Shown: positions 16,131 to 25,362 of the stretch, piece after piece | Layout: every line of letters starts with the position of its first letter | Position numbering within the stretch: position 1 is the stretch's first letter | Source of the DNA: AAA044-D11 sp965268555 | Lineage (GTDB): Bacteria; Actinomycetota; Actinomycetes; Nanopelagicales; Nanopelagicaceae | Direction: 5' to 3' | Assembly (NCBI GenBank): GCA_965268555.1 | Contig: OZ254174.1 | Coordinates: 682,001 to 746,000, forward strand | DNA: 64,000 bases | Notes under the pieces: model-generated | What the model saw: only the letters and a program-made list of their open reading frames with translations | What the model was told of the DNA's origin: nothing | Databases searched by the model: none | Program-made: the position numbers and the translations under genes

Positions 16131-19100
16131 TTAATTTGCATTGAAGTACTTTGCTTCCGGATGATGAACGATAATTGCTGAAGTCGATTGTTCGGGATGG
16201 AGTTGGAATTCTTCGCTTAGATGCACTCCTATGCGTTCTGGTTCAAGAAGTTCACATAGTTGTGTCTGATCTTCAAGATTAGGGCAGGCCGGATAACCAA
16301 AGGAATATCTCGAACCTCGATATCCTTGATCTAAAATCTCAGCGATATCCGAAGAATCTTCCTGTGCAAAACCAAGTTCTTCGCGAATACGACCGTGCCA
16401 ATGTTCGGCAAGCGCCTCAGTTAATTGCACCGACAAACCATGCAATTCAAGGTATTCCCGATACTCATTAGCTGCAAAAAGTTTTGCTGTTGCTTCGCTA
16501 ACGCTCTGACCCATTGTTACGACATGGAAAGCGACGGTATCTATCTCACCGCTCTGCTTACTTCTAAAGAAATCACTTAGACAGAGTCTGCGGTCTCGAG
16601 TTTGTCTCGGGAATGTGAATCTAGTTCGTTCACTACCCTTCTGACTTCCTTCATGATGCAAAATAACTAAATCATTGCCTTCGCTGTAACAAGGAAAATA
16701 TCCATAAACAACTGCCGCATTTAACCAACCATTTGCCGCTACGTCGTTTAGCAAAGCACGTAATCTCGGGCGGCCCTGTGTTTCAACCATCTCTTCATAT
16801 TCACCACGTTTTCCTTGCAAACCCCATTGCCCAACAAATAACGCTCGTTCATCTAACGAGCTCAAGTACGAGGCAAGTGGGATTCCCTTGATAATTTTTG
16901 AACCATAAAATGGCGGTTTGGGAAGTTGATTCGTTTCCGAGACATCAGATCTGCGAGTATCGGTATTTGGCTCTCGATTGGTGCGAGTGTTTACAGTTTT
17001 CCGCTCACGAAGCGGCGGCAACGTAACAGAAGTATCTCCCCGCTTTATCGCCATCATTGAATCCATCAAACTTAAACCTTCGAAGGCATCCTTTGCGTAG
17101 CGAACAGTCCCATCAAAATTATTTGCTAGATCTTGTTCTACGAAGCTACGAGTAAGTGCAGCGCCGCCCAGAATAATTGGCCACTTCGTAGCAAGACCAC
17201 GCCCAGTTATCTCCTCTAAATTTTCCTTCATAATCACAGTGGATTTAACTAGCAAGCCTGACATTCCAATTACATCGACATCTGATTCTGTCGCCGAATC
17301 AATTATCTGATTGATCGTCTGTTTGATACCGATATTAACAACTGTGTAGCCATTGTTTGAAAGAATAATGTCTACAAGATTCTTGCCGATATCATGAACG
17401 TCGCCCTTAACTGTTGCCAGAAGCATTTTTCCCTTGCCGGCATCCTCAACTTTCTCCATGTGCGGCTCCAGCAGCGCAACTGCAGTCTTCATTACCTCAG
17501 CTGATTGCAACACGAATGGGAGTTGCATCTGACCACTTCCAAATAATTCACCTACCGTCTTCATGCCGGCGAGTAAATGTTCGTTAATGATAACTAAAGG
17601 CTTTATTCCGGATGCCATTGCTTCATTGAGATCTGCTTCAAGACCAACCTTTTCGCCATCGATGATTCTGCGTTCAAGGCGTTCGATCAAAGGTAGCGCT
17701 GCGAGCTCGGCCGCGCGTGAAACCTTTGTGGATTTTGTCTCGACCCCATCGAATAGCTCTAGATAAGTTGATAATGGATCGTAAGTGCAGTTGCCTTCGC
17801 CATCAAAAACTCGTCGATCGTAAACAAGATCAAGCGCTACTTCCAGTTGTTTGGAATCTATTCTTGCTATCGGCGTAATTTTTGAGGGGTGAACAATCGC
17901 GGAATCCAATCCTGCTTTTACCGCTTCAGCTAGAAATACTGAGTTCAAAACAATGCGTGCTGCCGGGTTTAAACCGAACGAAACGTTTGAAACACCTAAC
18001 GTTGTTTGTACCTCTGGGTACTTAGCTTTGAGCTCGGCTATCGCATTTAGAGTCTCAATGCCATCCCTGCGAGTTTCTTCTTGTCCAGTTGCAATCGGAA
18101 ATGTGAGAGTGTCGATGAGAATATCGGAGGTTTTCATACCCCAGTTCTTCGTGAGATCTTCGATAAGACGTGTGGCAACTTTGAGCTTCCATGTGCAATC
18201 TCTGGCTTGACCATCTTCATCAATCGTTAACGCAACAACTGCAGCCCCATGCTCTTGGACGAGTGGCATTATCTTTGCAAAGCGAGAAGTAGGTCCATCG
18301 CCATCTTCATAATTAACTGAATTGATAACGCTTCGGCCGCCTAAGTGTTCTAGACCTGCCTTCAAAACAGCGGGCTCTGTTGAATCCAAAACTATTGGCA
18401 GTGTTGAACTTGTCGCGAGTCTTGAGGCTAATTCATTCATATCTGAAACGCCGTTACGACCAACGTAATCAACAGATAGATCGAGCATATGAGCGCCATC
18501 TCTAATCTGATCGCGCGCAATTTCAATGCAGCTCTGCCAATCTTCTGCCAGAAGTGCATCTCTAAACGCTCGTGAACCATTCGCATTCGCGCGTTCGCCT
18601 ATCGCCATATATGTAAGGTCTTGTCTAAAGGGAACAAACTGATAGAGCGAAGAGGCGCCAATTTCGCGGGATACTTGGCGCGAAACGATTGGGTGGTTTT
18701 CAAGCTTTGCAACAACAGCTTGCAAGTGTTCGGGAGTTGTTCCGCAACATCCTCCTACCAAGTTCAATCCATACGATTGCACAAAATCATTGAGGTAAAC
18801 GGCGAGTTCCTCTGGTCCAAGTGGATATGTTGCGCCATTTGCTCCTAATTGTGGAAGTCCAGCGTTTGGCATGACCGAAATTCCGATAGTGCTATTTTTT
18901 GAAAGAGTACGGAGGTGCTCACTCATCTCAGCTGGGCCGGTTGCACAATTCAAACCAATCAGATCAATTCCTAGGGGTTCAAGAGCATTTAGCGCAGCAC
19001 CTATCTCAGAACCCAACAACATTGTTCCCGTAGCTTCAACCGTCACCTGAGCTATTAAAACCACATCACGATCGCAACTTTCAATTGCTTCCCGTGCACC

Positions 19101-19619
19101 ATTTATTGCCGCTTTTGCTTGCAATAAATCTTGCGTAGTCTCAATCAAAAGCGCATCGACGCCACTATCAACTAAACCTTTCGATGCGGTGTGGTAAGCC
19201 TCTTTCAAATTAACGTATTGCGTATGACCCAAGGTCGGAAGTTTTGTCCCCGGCCCCAGCGAACCTAAAACCCATCTTGGTTTACTCTCCGTCGTGAATT
19301 CATCAGCAACTTCTCGTGCCAACTTTCCGCCGGCAAAAGCCAATTCATAAATTCGATCTTCAATTCCATATTCTGCAAGATTTGCCCAATTCGCACCGAA
19401 GGTATTGGTCTCAATTGCATCGACTCCGACCTCAAGATATCTGCGATGAACAGACTTTACTAATTCCGGCTTCGATACATTCAATATTTCGTTACAACCC
19501 TCGTGCCCTTGGAAATCGGCTAACGACGGATTCGCCTCTTGCAACATTGTTCCCATAGCGCCATCGGCAATTACAACTCGATTGGCTAATTGGGTGCGCA
19601 GAGATGATGGAATCTTCAT
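16131..19619 (-). CDS. metH: Cobalamin-dependent methionine synthase
   Basis: Large four-module enzyme (1162 residues) that transfers a methyl group from methyl-tetrahydrofolate to homocysteine through cob(I)alamin. Domains in order are the homocysteine-binding barrel with zinc cysteines in GLNCATG and GGCCGTTP (about residues 1-310), the pterin-binding barrel (about 330-600), the cap and B12-binding domains with KGDVHDIGKN and axial ligand H742, and the activation domain (about 900-1162), whose RSRYSFGYPACPNL lies near the SAM site. It lies 16 bases after mshC in the same direction. The leader is too short for a cobalamin or SAM riboswitch. All modules are intact, so the cell needs B12. Confidence 0.97.
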   Translation of the reverse strand: MKIPSSLRTQLANRVVIADGAMGTMLQEANPSLADFQGHEGCNEILNVSKPELVKSVHRRYLEVGVDAIETNTFGANWANLAEYGIEDRIYELAFAGGKLAREVADEFTTESKPRWVLGSLGPGTKLPTLGHTQYVNLKEAYHTASKGLVDSGVDALLIETTQDLLQAKAAINGAREAIESCDRDVVLIAQVTVEATGTMLLGSEIGAALNALEPLGIDLIGLNCATGPAEMSEHLRTLSKNSTIGISVMPNAGLPQLGANGATYPLGPEELAVYLNDFVQSYGLNLVGGCCGTTPEHLQAVVAKLENHPIVSRQVSREIGASSLYQFVPFRQDLTYMAIGERANANGSRAFRDALLAEDWQSCIEIARDQIRDGAHMLDLSVDYVGRNGVSDMNELASRLATSSTLPIVLDSTEPAVLKAGLEHLGGRSVINSVNYEDGDGPTSRFAKIMPLVQEHGAAVVALTIDEDGQARDCTWKLKVATRLIEDLTKNWGMKTSDILIDTLTFPIATGQEETRRDGIETLNAIAELKAKYPEVQTTLGVSNVSFGLNPAARIVLNSVFLAEAVKAGLDSAIVHPSKITPIARIDSKQLEVALDLVYDRRVFDGEGNCTYDPLSTYLELFDGVETKSTKVSRAAELAALPLIERLERRIIDGEKVGLEADLNEAMASGIKPLVIINEHLLAGMKTVGELFGSGQMQLPFVLQSAEVMKTAVALLEPHMEKVEDAGKGKMLLATVKGDVHDIGKNLVDIILSNNGYTVVNIGIKQTINQIIDSATESDVDVIGMSGLLVKSTVIMKENLEEITGRGLATKWPIILGGAALTRSFVEQDLANNFDGTVRYAKDAFEGLSLMDSMMAIKRGDTSVTLPPLRERKTVNTRTNREPNTDTRRSDVSETNQLPKPPFYGSKIIKGIPLASYLSSLDERALFVGQWGLQGKRGEYEEMVETQGRPRLRALLNDVAANGWLNAAVVYGYFPCYSEGNDLVILHHEGSQKGSERTRFTFPRQTRDRRLCLSDFFRSKQSGEIDTVAFHVVTMGQSVSEATAKLFAANEYREYLELHGLSVQLTEALAEHWHGRIREELGFAQEDSSDIAEILDQGYRGSRYSFGYPACPNLEDQTQLCELLEPERIGVHLSEEFQLHPEQSTSAIIVHHPEAKYFNAN

Positions 19620-19635
19620 TTGGGAGAAGGTTACC

Positions 19636-20877
19636 TTAGAGCGCTAGGCCAAGAGTTGCATCTAAGAAGCGCGATAGCTCTCCTACGCTGCCACCCACGA
19701 TTCCACTCTCTGTTTCATCGACCCACTTATCAATCAATTCCAACGCTTTAGGTGTATTCAAATCATCTGCTAGAGCTGTAGCAATTCCCGCCAGTAACGA
19801 TGAAGTGGGCGCTACTTCATTACGGGAGAGCGCGCTTCGAATTTTGGATACTCGTAAATCTGCAGCTTGTAATACCTCAGAGTTCCACATTCGATCTTGC
19901 GCATAATTCGCATCAAGAAGCGCATAACGAATGACCATTGGATCAATCCCAGCTTTAAGCAAATTTGAAACTAGGACCAAATTTCCTTTGCTCTTGCTCA
20001 TTTTTTCGCCATCTAGGCCGACCATACCTGCATGCACATAACTTGATGCAAAATTATTTCCGGTAAGAGCAGTGCCGATTGCTGCTGTCATGAAGTGATG
20101 CGGAAAGATTAAATCACTCCCTCCGCCTTGAAGTTCAATTTCATAATCCTTTACGGCAGAAACTTTCAGATAATTGGGACCTAAAAGATTTTCTAGAGCG
20201 ATTACGGTGCATTCCACATGCCATCCTGGTCTTCCCAAGCCGAGTTTTGACTCCCAAGCTGGCTCTCCAGCTTTATGTGCGACCCAGAGAATCGGATCCA
20301 ACGGACTTTCCTTTCCAGCAGTTAGTGGATCGCCGCCTCTCTCCGCAAAGATTTCAAGAGCGTCTTGGTACGGGATTGGTAAATCCTTCAGAAAAGTTGA
20401 TGACTTAAAGTAAATGTTTCCAGAACACTCATAAGTAAATCCCTTATCCGAAAGTAATTCGATAGCTCTGATTATCGATGGCATTGCTTCGGTTACAGAT
20501 ACGTATGCTTGTGGCGGAAGAATGCGAAGCGCGGTCATGTCGCTCGTGAAGAGGGCTACTTGCGAATTCCCAAGCTCTTGCCAACTTTGCTTATCTCGAT
20601 TGGCCCGCTCAAAGAGTGGATCATCGATATCGGTTATATTCTCGACGAACAAAGTCCGCTTTCCGCTCAAAATTTGGTAACGATTAATCAAATCAAAGGT
20701 CAGATAAGTTGCAGCATGTCCTAGATGAGTAGCATCGTAAGGTGTTATCCCACAGACATACATCCTAAAATCCTGATGTAAGTTGTCAAAGGATTTCGCG
20801 CCCGAAGTAGATTTCAAGGTGAGGGTCGGCAGGGCAATATCTATCGGTGGAATTGCTAATTGCGGCCAAGTCTTCAC
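19636..20877 (-). CDS. mshC: Cysteine:GlcN-Ins ligase, mycothiol biosynthesis
   Basis: ATP-dependent ligase joining L-cysteine to glucosaminyl-inositol, the third step of mycothiol synthesis. It is a cysteinyl-tRNA synthetase homologue with C42 in MYVCGITPYDATHLGHAA (zinc Cys and HLGH motif), a second zinc Cys at C223 and KMSKS at 292-296. The phrase TPYDATHLGHAATY and the 413-residue length, lacking the tRNA-binding end, separate MshC from CysS. GTG 20877 has TAATAT six bases upstream and AGGGCG between, so it could be leaderless. It is followed by metH. It marks the organism as a mycothiol producer. Confidence 0.95.
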   Translation of the reverse strand: MKTWPQLAIPPIDIALPTLTLKSTSGAKSFDNLHQDFRMYVCGITPYDATHLGHAATYLTFDLINRYQILSGKRTLFVENITDIDDPLFERANRDKQSWQELGNSQVALFTSDMTALRILPPQAYVSVTEAMPSIIRAIELLSDKGFTYECSGNIYFKSSTFLKDLPIPYQDALEIFAERGGDPLTAGKESPLDPILWVAHKAGEPAWESKLGLGRPGWHVECTVIALENLLGPNYLKVSAVKDYEIELQGGGSDLIFPHHFMTAAIGTALTGNNFASSYVHAGMVGLDGEKMSKSKGNLVLVSNLLKAGIDPMVIRYALLDANYAQDRMWNSEVLQAADLRVSKIRSALSRNEVAPTSSLLAGIATALADDLNTPKALELIDKWVDETESGIVGGSVGELSRFLDATLGLAL

Positions 20878-20883
20878 CGCCCT

Positions 20884-20889
20884 ATATTA
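20884..20889 (-). promoter_or_regulatory. Candidate leaderless -10 box for mshC
   Basis: TAATAT on the minus strand ends six bases before GTG 20877. The intervening AGGGCG could alternatively serve as a Shine-Dalgarno, so two readings are possible. Confidence 0.4.
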
Positions 20890-20910
20890 GTTTAGAACTG
20901 CTCTTTAATC

Positions 20911-21582
20911 TTAATAGGGTGGCCATGGAACCGGTGGCCAATTGGGATTTGGTAGTGGAAATTTCCCGAGCTCAATCAATTGGCGGCCTCGGTTTCGAAG
21001 TGATTTGATCTCCTTGGTTGTGATTAGCGTTGCTAAATATTTGTCATCTATCTGTTCAAGACATTTTTGGATTTTCCGGATTTCTTCTGGCATCAAGTCG
21101 CTGTCGGCAAATTGCCATAAAACCGTGCGTAATTTGTTCTCCTCATGGAAGGTGACTCCATGATCACAACCAAAAATATTCTGCTCATCAACACATAAAA
21201 TATGACCGAATTTTCGATCAGCATTGTTGACTAAGGCATCAAATAACGCCATCTCTCGAATCCGCAAGTTTGCACTCTGAGCGCAAGATGTGACATCGAA
21301 ATCTTCATCGATATCAATCCATTCTTGAACGGCGCCGATACCAAATGGGCCGTCGCGCAGAACCGTCTTTGGAACAATATTGAAGTTCCCCAATTCACTT
21401 ATATAAAAAGCAGCAACTTCTCGCGAAGCAAGATTTCCATCTGGGAAATCCCAAAGTGGTCGCTCACCAGCAATCGGTTTGTATATAACCTGCTCACCAT
21501 TTTCTAATTTGCAGAGCAGCGAAGCATTGGAAGCGTCAACTAAACGCCCAATAACTTCTAGTTCGCTATCTGCGATACCCAT
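20911..21582 (-). CDS. SCO1664-family protein with kinase-like fold
   Basis: 223-residue member of an actinobacterial family of unknown function (SCO1664 type), with distant likeness to phosphatidylinositol 3-/4-kinases. A possible ATP lysine is in QVIYKPIAGERPLWDFP, a catalytic-loop-like sequence reads NNADRKFGHIL, and a metal-site-like sequence reads GCDHGVTFH. These match the order expected of a kinase fold, but no activity is established. It ends in a Pro/Trp-rich tail, NPNWPPVPWPPY. The ATG overlaps the upstream DUF3090 gene by 17 bases. The trio with DUF3090 and a phosphomutase-like gene next to mshC is conserved in actinobacteria. Confidence 0.82.
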   Translation of the reverse strand: MGIADSELEVIGRLVDASNASLLCKLENGEQVIYKPIAGERPLWDFPDGNLASREVAAFYISELGNFNIVPKTVLRDGPFGIGAVQEWIDIDEDFDVTSCAQSANLRIREMALFDALVNNADRKFGHILCVDEQNIFGCDHGVTFHEENKLRTVLWQFADSDLMPEEIRKIQKCLEQIDDKYLATLITTKEIKSLRNRGRQLIELGKFPLPNPNWPPVPWPPY

Positions 21583-22135
21583 TAGCCCGAGGACATAAAT
21601 GGCCAGTTGGATCTATCGGAAGCGCGCAGAACGGACATGGTGGGCGGCCAGCACCAATGATGTTTTCAGCTCTGGTTACAAAACCACGCACTTGGTTTAG
21701 TCGAATCGTGACTTTTAAAAGATCAGGCGGATCCTCAACATCTGCGAGGTCATCATCTCCCGAAATCAATTCCGTGAAATCACCATCAGCAATAGATTGA
21801 ATTTCGATGCTAACTCGTTGGGTTTCAGGGTCCCAAGCAATTCCCATTACACCTGCAGTAAATTCTTCCTCAATTGGGAATTCTAAATTCGCATTGTCTA
21901 TGAGAGCTGGGATACCGAGTTCGTCTAAACTTGCTAGTTTGCTTCGGCGAACCTCAGTAATTAGCTCTTTCAAACGAAGCGAAAGCGCCTCAACTTGGGA
22001 TTTTTCGACAGCAACAGTTGTGATGCCGAAATCTGAAACTGCCTGAATAAAAAAACTACGCTCCCCCGGCAAACCCACAGTACCGACGATAAATCTTGAA
22101 GCATTTTCGTGGCTAAAGATGATTCGCTCACTCAT
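21566..22135 (-). CDS. DUF3090 family protein with C-terminal zinc-ribbon-like motif
   Basis: 189-residue protein of the actinobacterial DUF3090 family; function unknown. The N-terminal part begins IIFSHENASRFIVGTVGLPG, the middle is acidic, and the C-terminus has CPFCALPIDPTGHLCPR followed by NGYRR, with three cysteines and a histidine spaced like a zinc site. The start (ATG 22135) abuts the stop of the upstream phosphomutase gene, and the end overlaps the SCO1664-like gene, so the three are probably made together. No enzymatic motif that I recognise is present beyond the putative zinc site. Confidence 0.86.
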   Translation of the reverse strand: MSERIIFSHENASRFIVGTVGLPGERSFFIQAVSDFGITTVAVEKSQVEALSLRLKELITEVRRSKLASLDELGIPALIDNANLEFPIEEEFTAGVMGIAWDPETQRVSIEIQSIADGDFTELISGDDDLADVEDPPDLLKVTIRLNQVRGFVTRAENIIGAGRPPCPFCALPIDPTGHLCPRANGYRR

Positions 22136-22810
22136 CTACTTATTTCCACTTCCGCCACCCAAAAAATACCTATTCGCAACTTTTTGGCTCGAATTCCCAG
22201 CTAAGTGCTCGGTCTGATTAATCGATATCACGCGAGTTTGATCGCCAGATATTTCTATAATCGAAACGCTCGCCGGATCAATGCTCAAGCGCTGAAAATT
22301 ATCTAGATTCAAACCAAGTGCACTTGCCAAAATTGATTTGATTACATCTCCATGCGAGCAAATCAAGATGTTCTTTCCTGATATCGCAGCATCTCTAACG
22401 GCGGTAAATGAACGATCTGACATTTCCAAAAAACTCTCACCATCCGGGAATCGCACCAAACTCGGTCGATTTTGAATGGTTTTCCAGAGCGAAGATTTGG
22501 CCAAGATAGCGAGTTTCTTGCCCGACCACTTGCCATAATCCATTTCTATGACTCCGCTAAGTTTTTGAAGTGATATTTTTTTTCTAGCCTTAAGAATCGG
22601 TGCAACAGTTTCTAAGCATCTCGGTAATGGACTGGAGAAAACTGCGGCAAAATCGACGCTGGCCAGTGACTTCGCAAGAGCTTGCGCTTGTTCTCGACCT
22701 TTGGGCGTAAGCAAAACTTTTGGATCTCTTCCCGCAAGAATTGATTTAGCATTCGCCGTTGAATGCCCATGGCGAACTAGGTAAATTCGTGAAGACTTTT
22801 GCACGCGCAT
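22136..22810 (-). CDS. Histidine phosphatase superfamily protein (MSMEG_4193-like)
   Basis: 224-residue phosphoglycerate-mutase-like protein. The catalytic motif YLVRHGHSTAN (RHG) is at the N-terminus, a second conserved stretch reads FSSPLPRCLETV, and ILICSHGDVIKSIL supplies the second catalytic histidine. The substrate is not known. Gene context with DUF3090, the SCO1664-like gene and mshC identifies it as the MSMEG_4193-type probable phosphomutase. The C-terminus ends in a Gly-rich tail. The ATG at 22810 lacks a Shine-Dalgarno; TAGCCT lies seven bases upstream. Confidence 0.87.
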   Translation of the reverse strand: MRVQKSSRIYLVRHGHSTANAKSILAGRDPKVLLTPKGREQAQALAKSLASVDFAAVFSSPLPRCLETVAPILKARKKISLQKLSGVIEMDYGKWSGKKLAILAKSSLWKTIQNRPSLVRFPDGESFLEMSDRSFTAVRDAAISGKNILICSHGDVIKSILASALGLNLDNFQRLSIDPASVSIIEISGDQTRVISINQTEHLAGNSSQKVANRYFLGGGSGNK

Positions 22811-22817
22811 AGGGGCA

Positions 22818-22823
22818 AGGCTA
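22818..22823 (-). promoter_or_regulatory. Candidate leaderless -10 box for the phosphomutase gene
   Basis: TAGCCT on the minus strand lies seven bases before ATG 22810, in the 49-base divergent gap shared with the aldo/keto reductase gene. Confidence 0.35.
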
Positions 22824-22847
22824 CCGATTAATTCGAAAGCACCTTGC

Positions 22848-22853
22848 TAGGGT
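22848..22853 (+). promoter_or_regulatory. Candidate leaderless -10 box for the aldo/keto reductase
   Basis: TAGGGT lies six bases before ATG 22860. AGGGTGG could alternatively act as a Shine-Dalgarno if transcription starts further upstream. Confidence 0.4.
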
Positions 22854-22859
22854 GGCGAC

Positions 22860-23810
22860 ATGGAAAAGCGCACCCTTGGCAGTTCGGGTCTACGTGTATC
22901 TCGTCTCGGCCTAGGGACGATGACTTGGGGCCGCGACACCGATGAGCATGAGGCGGCAGATCAATTAAAGACTTATCTAGATGCTGGTGGAAATCTAATT
23001 GATACCGCGGCGATGTATGGCGACGGTGATAGTGAAAGAGTAATCGGCGGTTTCTTAGGCACTCTAGCCAAACGTGAAGATTTAGTAATAGCCACAAAAG
23101 CGGGTATCTCATTCGTATCTGGTGAACGTAGTATCAATAACTCGCGTTCTAATTTGCTTGCCGATTTGGATAAATCAATTGCTCGACTCGGCGTTGAATA
23201 TATAGATCTCTGGCAGATTCATACTTGGGACCCCATGGTCCCACTTGAGGAATCCCTATCCGCAATAGATCAAGCTGTGAATTCTGGAAGAGTTCGTTAT
23301 GTGGGAGTTTCAAACTTCTCTGGTTGGCAATTGGCGCGAGCAGCGACGCTGCAGAACCCAATATTCGGGAAGTCTCCAATCATCTCGGCGCAGGTTGAAT
23401 ATTCGCTTTTAAATCGCGGCATTGAAGCCGAAGTTATTCCTGCAGCAATTGAAATGAATGTGGGAATTCTTGCCTGGTCGCCTATCGGTCGAGGTGTTCT
23501 TACCGGTAAATATCGAAATGGCGCACCTTCGGATTCCCGTGGTGCCAGTCCGCATTTCAGTGGCTTCATAGCTCCATATTTAGATGAGCGATCAAATGCG
23601 ATTGTAGATGCCGTTTGTGTTGCAAGTGATGGTTTGGGTTATTCACCTTTAGAAGTTGCACTCTCATGGGTTCGCGAAGGTTACGGTGTTACAAGTGCGA
23701 TAGTTGGCGCCCGAACAGCTGCGCAGTTACGCGGAATACTTACAGTTGAGGAAATTACGTTACCCGATCAGGTACGAGCAGCCCTTGATGAAGTATCCGC
23801 CGTTATCTAA
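22860..23810 (+). CDS. Aldo/keto reductase
   Basis: 316-residue NADPH-dependent oxidoreductase with a TIM-barrel fold. The catalytic tetrad is visible as D48 and Y53 in LIDTAAMYGDGDSE, K80 in VIATKAG and H121 in DLWQIHTWDP. The C-terminal coenzyme site reads TSAIVGARTAAQL. The physiological substrate cannot be predicted. It is transcribed away from the phosphomutase gene and converges on the M20 peptidase gene, with only 12 bases between the stops. It looks like a single-gene unit. Confidence 0.93.
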   Translation: MEKRTLGSSGLRVSRLGLGTMTWGRDTDEHEAADQLKTYLDAGGNLIDTAAMYGDGDSERVIGGFLGTLAKREDLVIATKAGISFVSGERSINNSRSNLLADLDKSIARLGVEYIDLWQIHTWDPMVPLEESLSAIDQAVNSGRVRYVGVSNFSGWQLARAATLQNPIFGKSPIISAQVEYSLLNRGIEAEVIPAAIEMNVGILAWSPIGRGVLTGKYRNGAPSDSRGASPHFSGFIAPYLDERSNAIVDAVCVASDGLGYSPLEVALSWVREGYGVTSAIVGARTAAQLRGILTVEEITLPDQVRAALDEVSAVI

Positions 23811-23822
23811 TTAGCAATTAAA

Positions 23823-25148
23823 TTAGCAATTTTGTAAAAATTCATTTAAGACCTTCACGCCAAACTTCAAACCGTCTACCGGTATTCGCTCATCAACACC
23901 ATGGAATAGTGAGAAGAAATCAAGATCTGGTGGCAGTTGCACCGGGCTAAATCCGTAACCAACGATGCCTAAATCAGATAGCGCTTTGTTATCCGTTCCA
24001 CCGCTCATTAAATACGGAACGGGAATTCCATCTGGATCATATTTAGCAATTGCAGCTCTCATAGCTTCAACTAACGGTCCTTCGAATTCAACTTCTAGCG
24101 CCTTATCGCGTACCAAAATCTCAACTTCTATCTCATCACCAGCTAACTTCTTCACGGTATTCAATAGTTCATCTTCAAAGCCAGGTAAGAAGCGACCATC
24201 AACTACTGCAGTTGCGGTTTGCGGAATTACATTTGCTTTATACCCCGCGGAAAGCATTGTTGGATTCGCAGTGTTTTGAATAGTTGCACCTAACATACGT
24301 GCCGCTCCCCCAATATGTCTAAGGAGAGGCCGTACATTTGTAGGGTCGTATTTCTCGCCAACAAGTTCTGCAATCTTTGACCAAAATTTCGCACCTGTCT
24401 TGGTCTCAACTTGTGGCCACTCATGAGAACCGATACGAGCGATAGCTGCACTTAATTTCGTTACCGCGTTCTTTGGATTGATAAATGATCCGTGTCCAGC
24501 ATCGCCTTTAGCCGTCAACTGCAGCCAATTAATACCTTTTTGCGCACCTTCTATGAAATAAAGTCGATGACCGCCCGTAATTGTTACTGAGAAGCCACCA
24601 ACCTCGGAAATAGCTTCGGTGTAACCAGCGAATAGTTCAGGCCTATTTGCAACTAAGTAACGCGAACCAAATTCACTCCCTGCTTCTTCGTCGCCGAAAA
24701 AAGCCAAAAGTATGTTTCGAGGTGGAATGTAATTCGCGCGTTTCCAAGCACGAACCGTCGCAATTATCATTGCATCCATATCTTTCATATCTACTGCGCC
24801 ACGACCCCAGATATAGCCATCTTTTATCTCGCCACCGAATGGATCAACAGACCAATCATCTGCATTGACAGGCACAACATCGAGATGGCCGTGAACGACT
24901 AAGCCTGGACGTCCTTGGTCTGCACCAACTATTTTCGCAACAACATTTACTCGGTTCTCGCCAGTGACAATTAACTCTGATTCAATTCCAACTTCAGCCA
25001 ACTTCGCTACGACGTAATTCGCAATTTCGCGTTCGTCGCCCCTGCCTTCGCCATGGTTCACGCTTGGAATTCGAATCATCTCCTGGCAGATAGAAATGCA
25101 TTCGGCCATCAAGAGTTCTTCATCTATAACTATTGGAGATTTGCTCAC
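23823..25148 (-). CDS. M20-family metallopeptidase (DapE/ArgE-like)
   Basis: 441-residue zinc-dependent amidohydrolase of the M20 family, close in type to mycobacterial Rv2141c (called DapE2). Metal and catalytic residues are in VVHGHLDVVPV, WGRGAVDMKDMDAM, FFGDEEAGSEFG and, near the end, SGGTDNKAL; the central lid domain reads AKGDAGHGSFINPKNAV. It may be a dipeptidase or N-acyl amino-acid deacylase. GTG 25148 preceded by AGGA is preferred over an upstream in-frame ATG at 25223, which would run up against the tRNA gene and add a non-conserved extension. Confidence 0.87.
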   Translation of the reverse strand: MSKSPIVIDEELLMAECISICQEMIRIPSVNHGEGRGDEREIANYVVAKLAEVGIESELIVTGENRVNVVAKIVGADQGRPGLVVHGHLDVVPVNADDWSVDPFGGEIKDGYIWGRGAVDMKDMDAMIIATVRAWKRANYIPPRNILLAFFGDEEAGSEFGSRYLVANRPELFAGYTEAISEVGGFSVTITGGHRLYFIEGAQKGINWLQLTAKGDAGHGSFINPKNAVTKLSAAIARIGSHEWPQVETKTGAKFWSKIAELVGEKYDPTNVRPLLRHIGGAARMLGATIQNTANPTMLSAGYKANVIPQTATAVVDGRFLPGFEDELLNTVKKLAGDEIEVEILVRDKALEVEFEGPLVEAMRAAIAKYDPDGIPVPYLMSGGTDNKALSDLGIVGYGFSPVQLPPDLDFFSLFHGVDERIPVDGLKFGVKVLNEFLQNC

Positions 25149-25225
25149 TGTCCTATCTTGCCTCAATTGGGAGGTAGAGCGCACGATTGGTATCCTTCCT
25201 TCAGTATTTCCAACGCTTTTCACCG

Positions 25226-25309
25226 GTCCGGGTGGCGGAATTGGCAGACGCGCTAGCTTGAGGTGTTAGTTCCCGCAAGGGATTAGGGGTTCAAGTCCCC
25301 TCTCGGACA
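25226..25309 (+). tRNA. tRNA-Leu (anticodon GAG)
   Basis: 84-base class II tRNA. The acceptor stem is GTCCGGG / CTCGGAC with one G-T pair and discriminator A. The anticodon stem is CTAGC / GTTAG around the loop TTGAGGT, giving anticodon GAG at 25260-25262. The long variable arm is TCCC-GCAA-GGGA and the T arm is GGGG-TTCAAGT-CCCC. The 3' CCA is not encoded: ACAAAA follows. It lies between the start of the M20 peptidase gene (opposite strand) and the alcohol dehydrogenase gene. Confidence 0.96.
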
Positions 25310-25362
25310 CAAAACTTTAAGAGCAATCCCAATCAATAAGATCAATATGAAATGAGAGAAAA

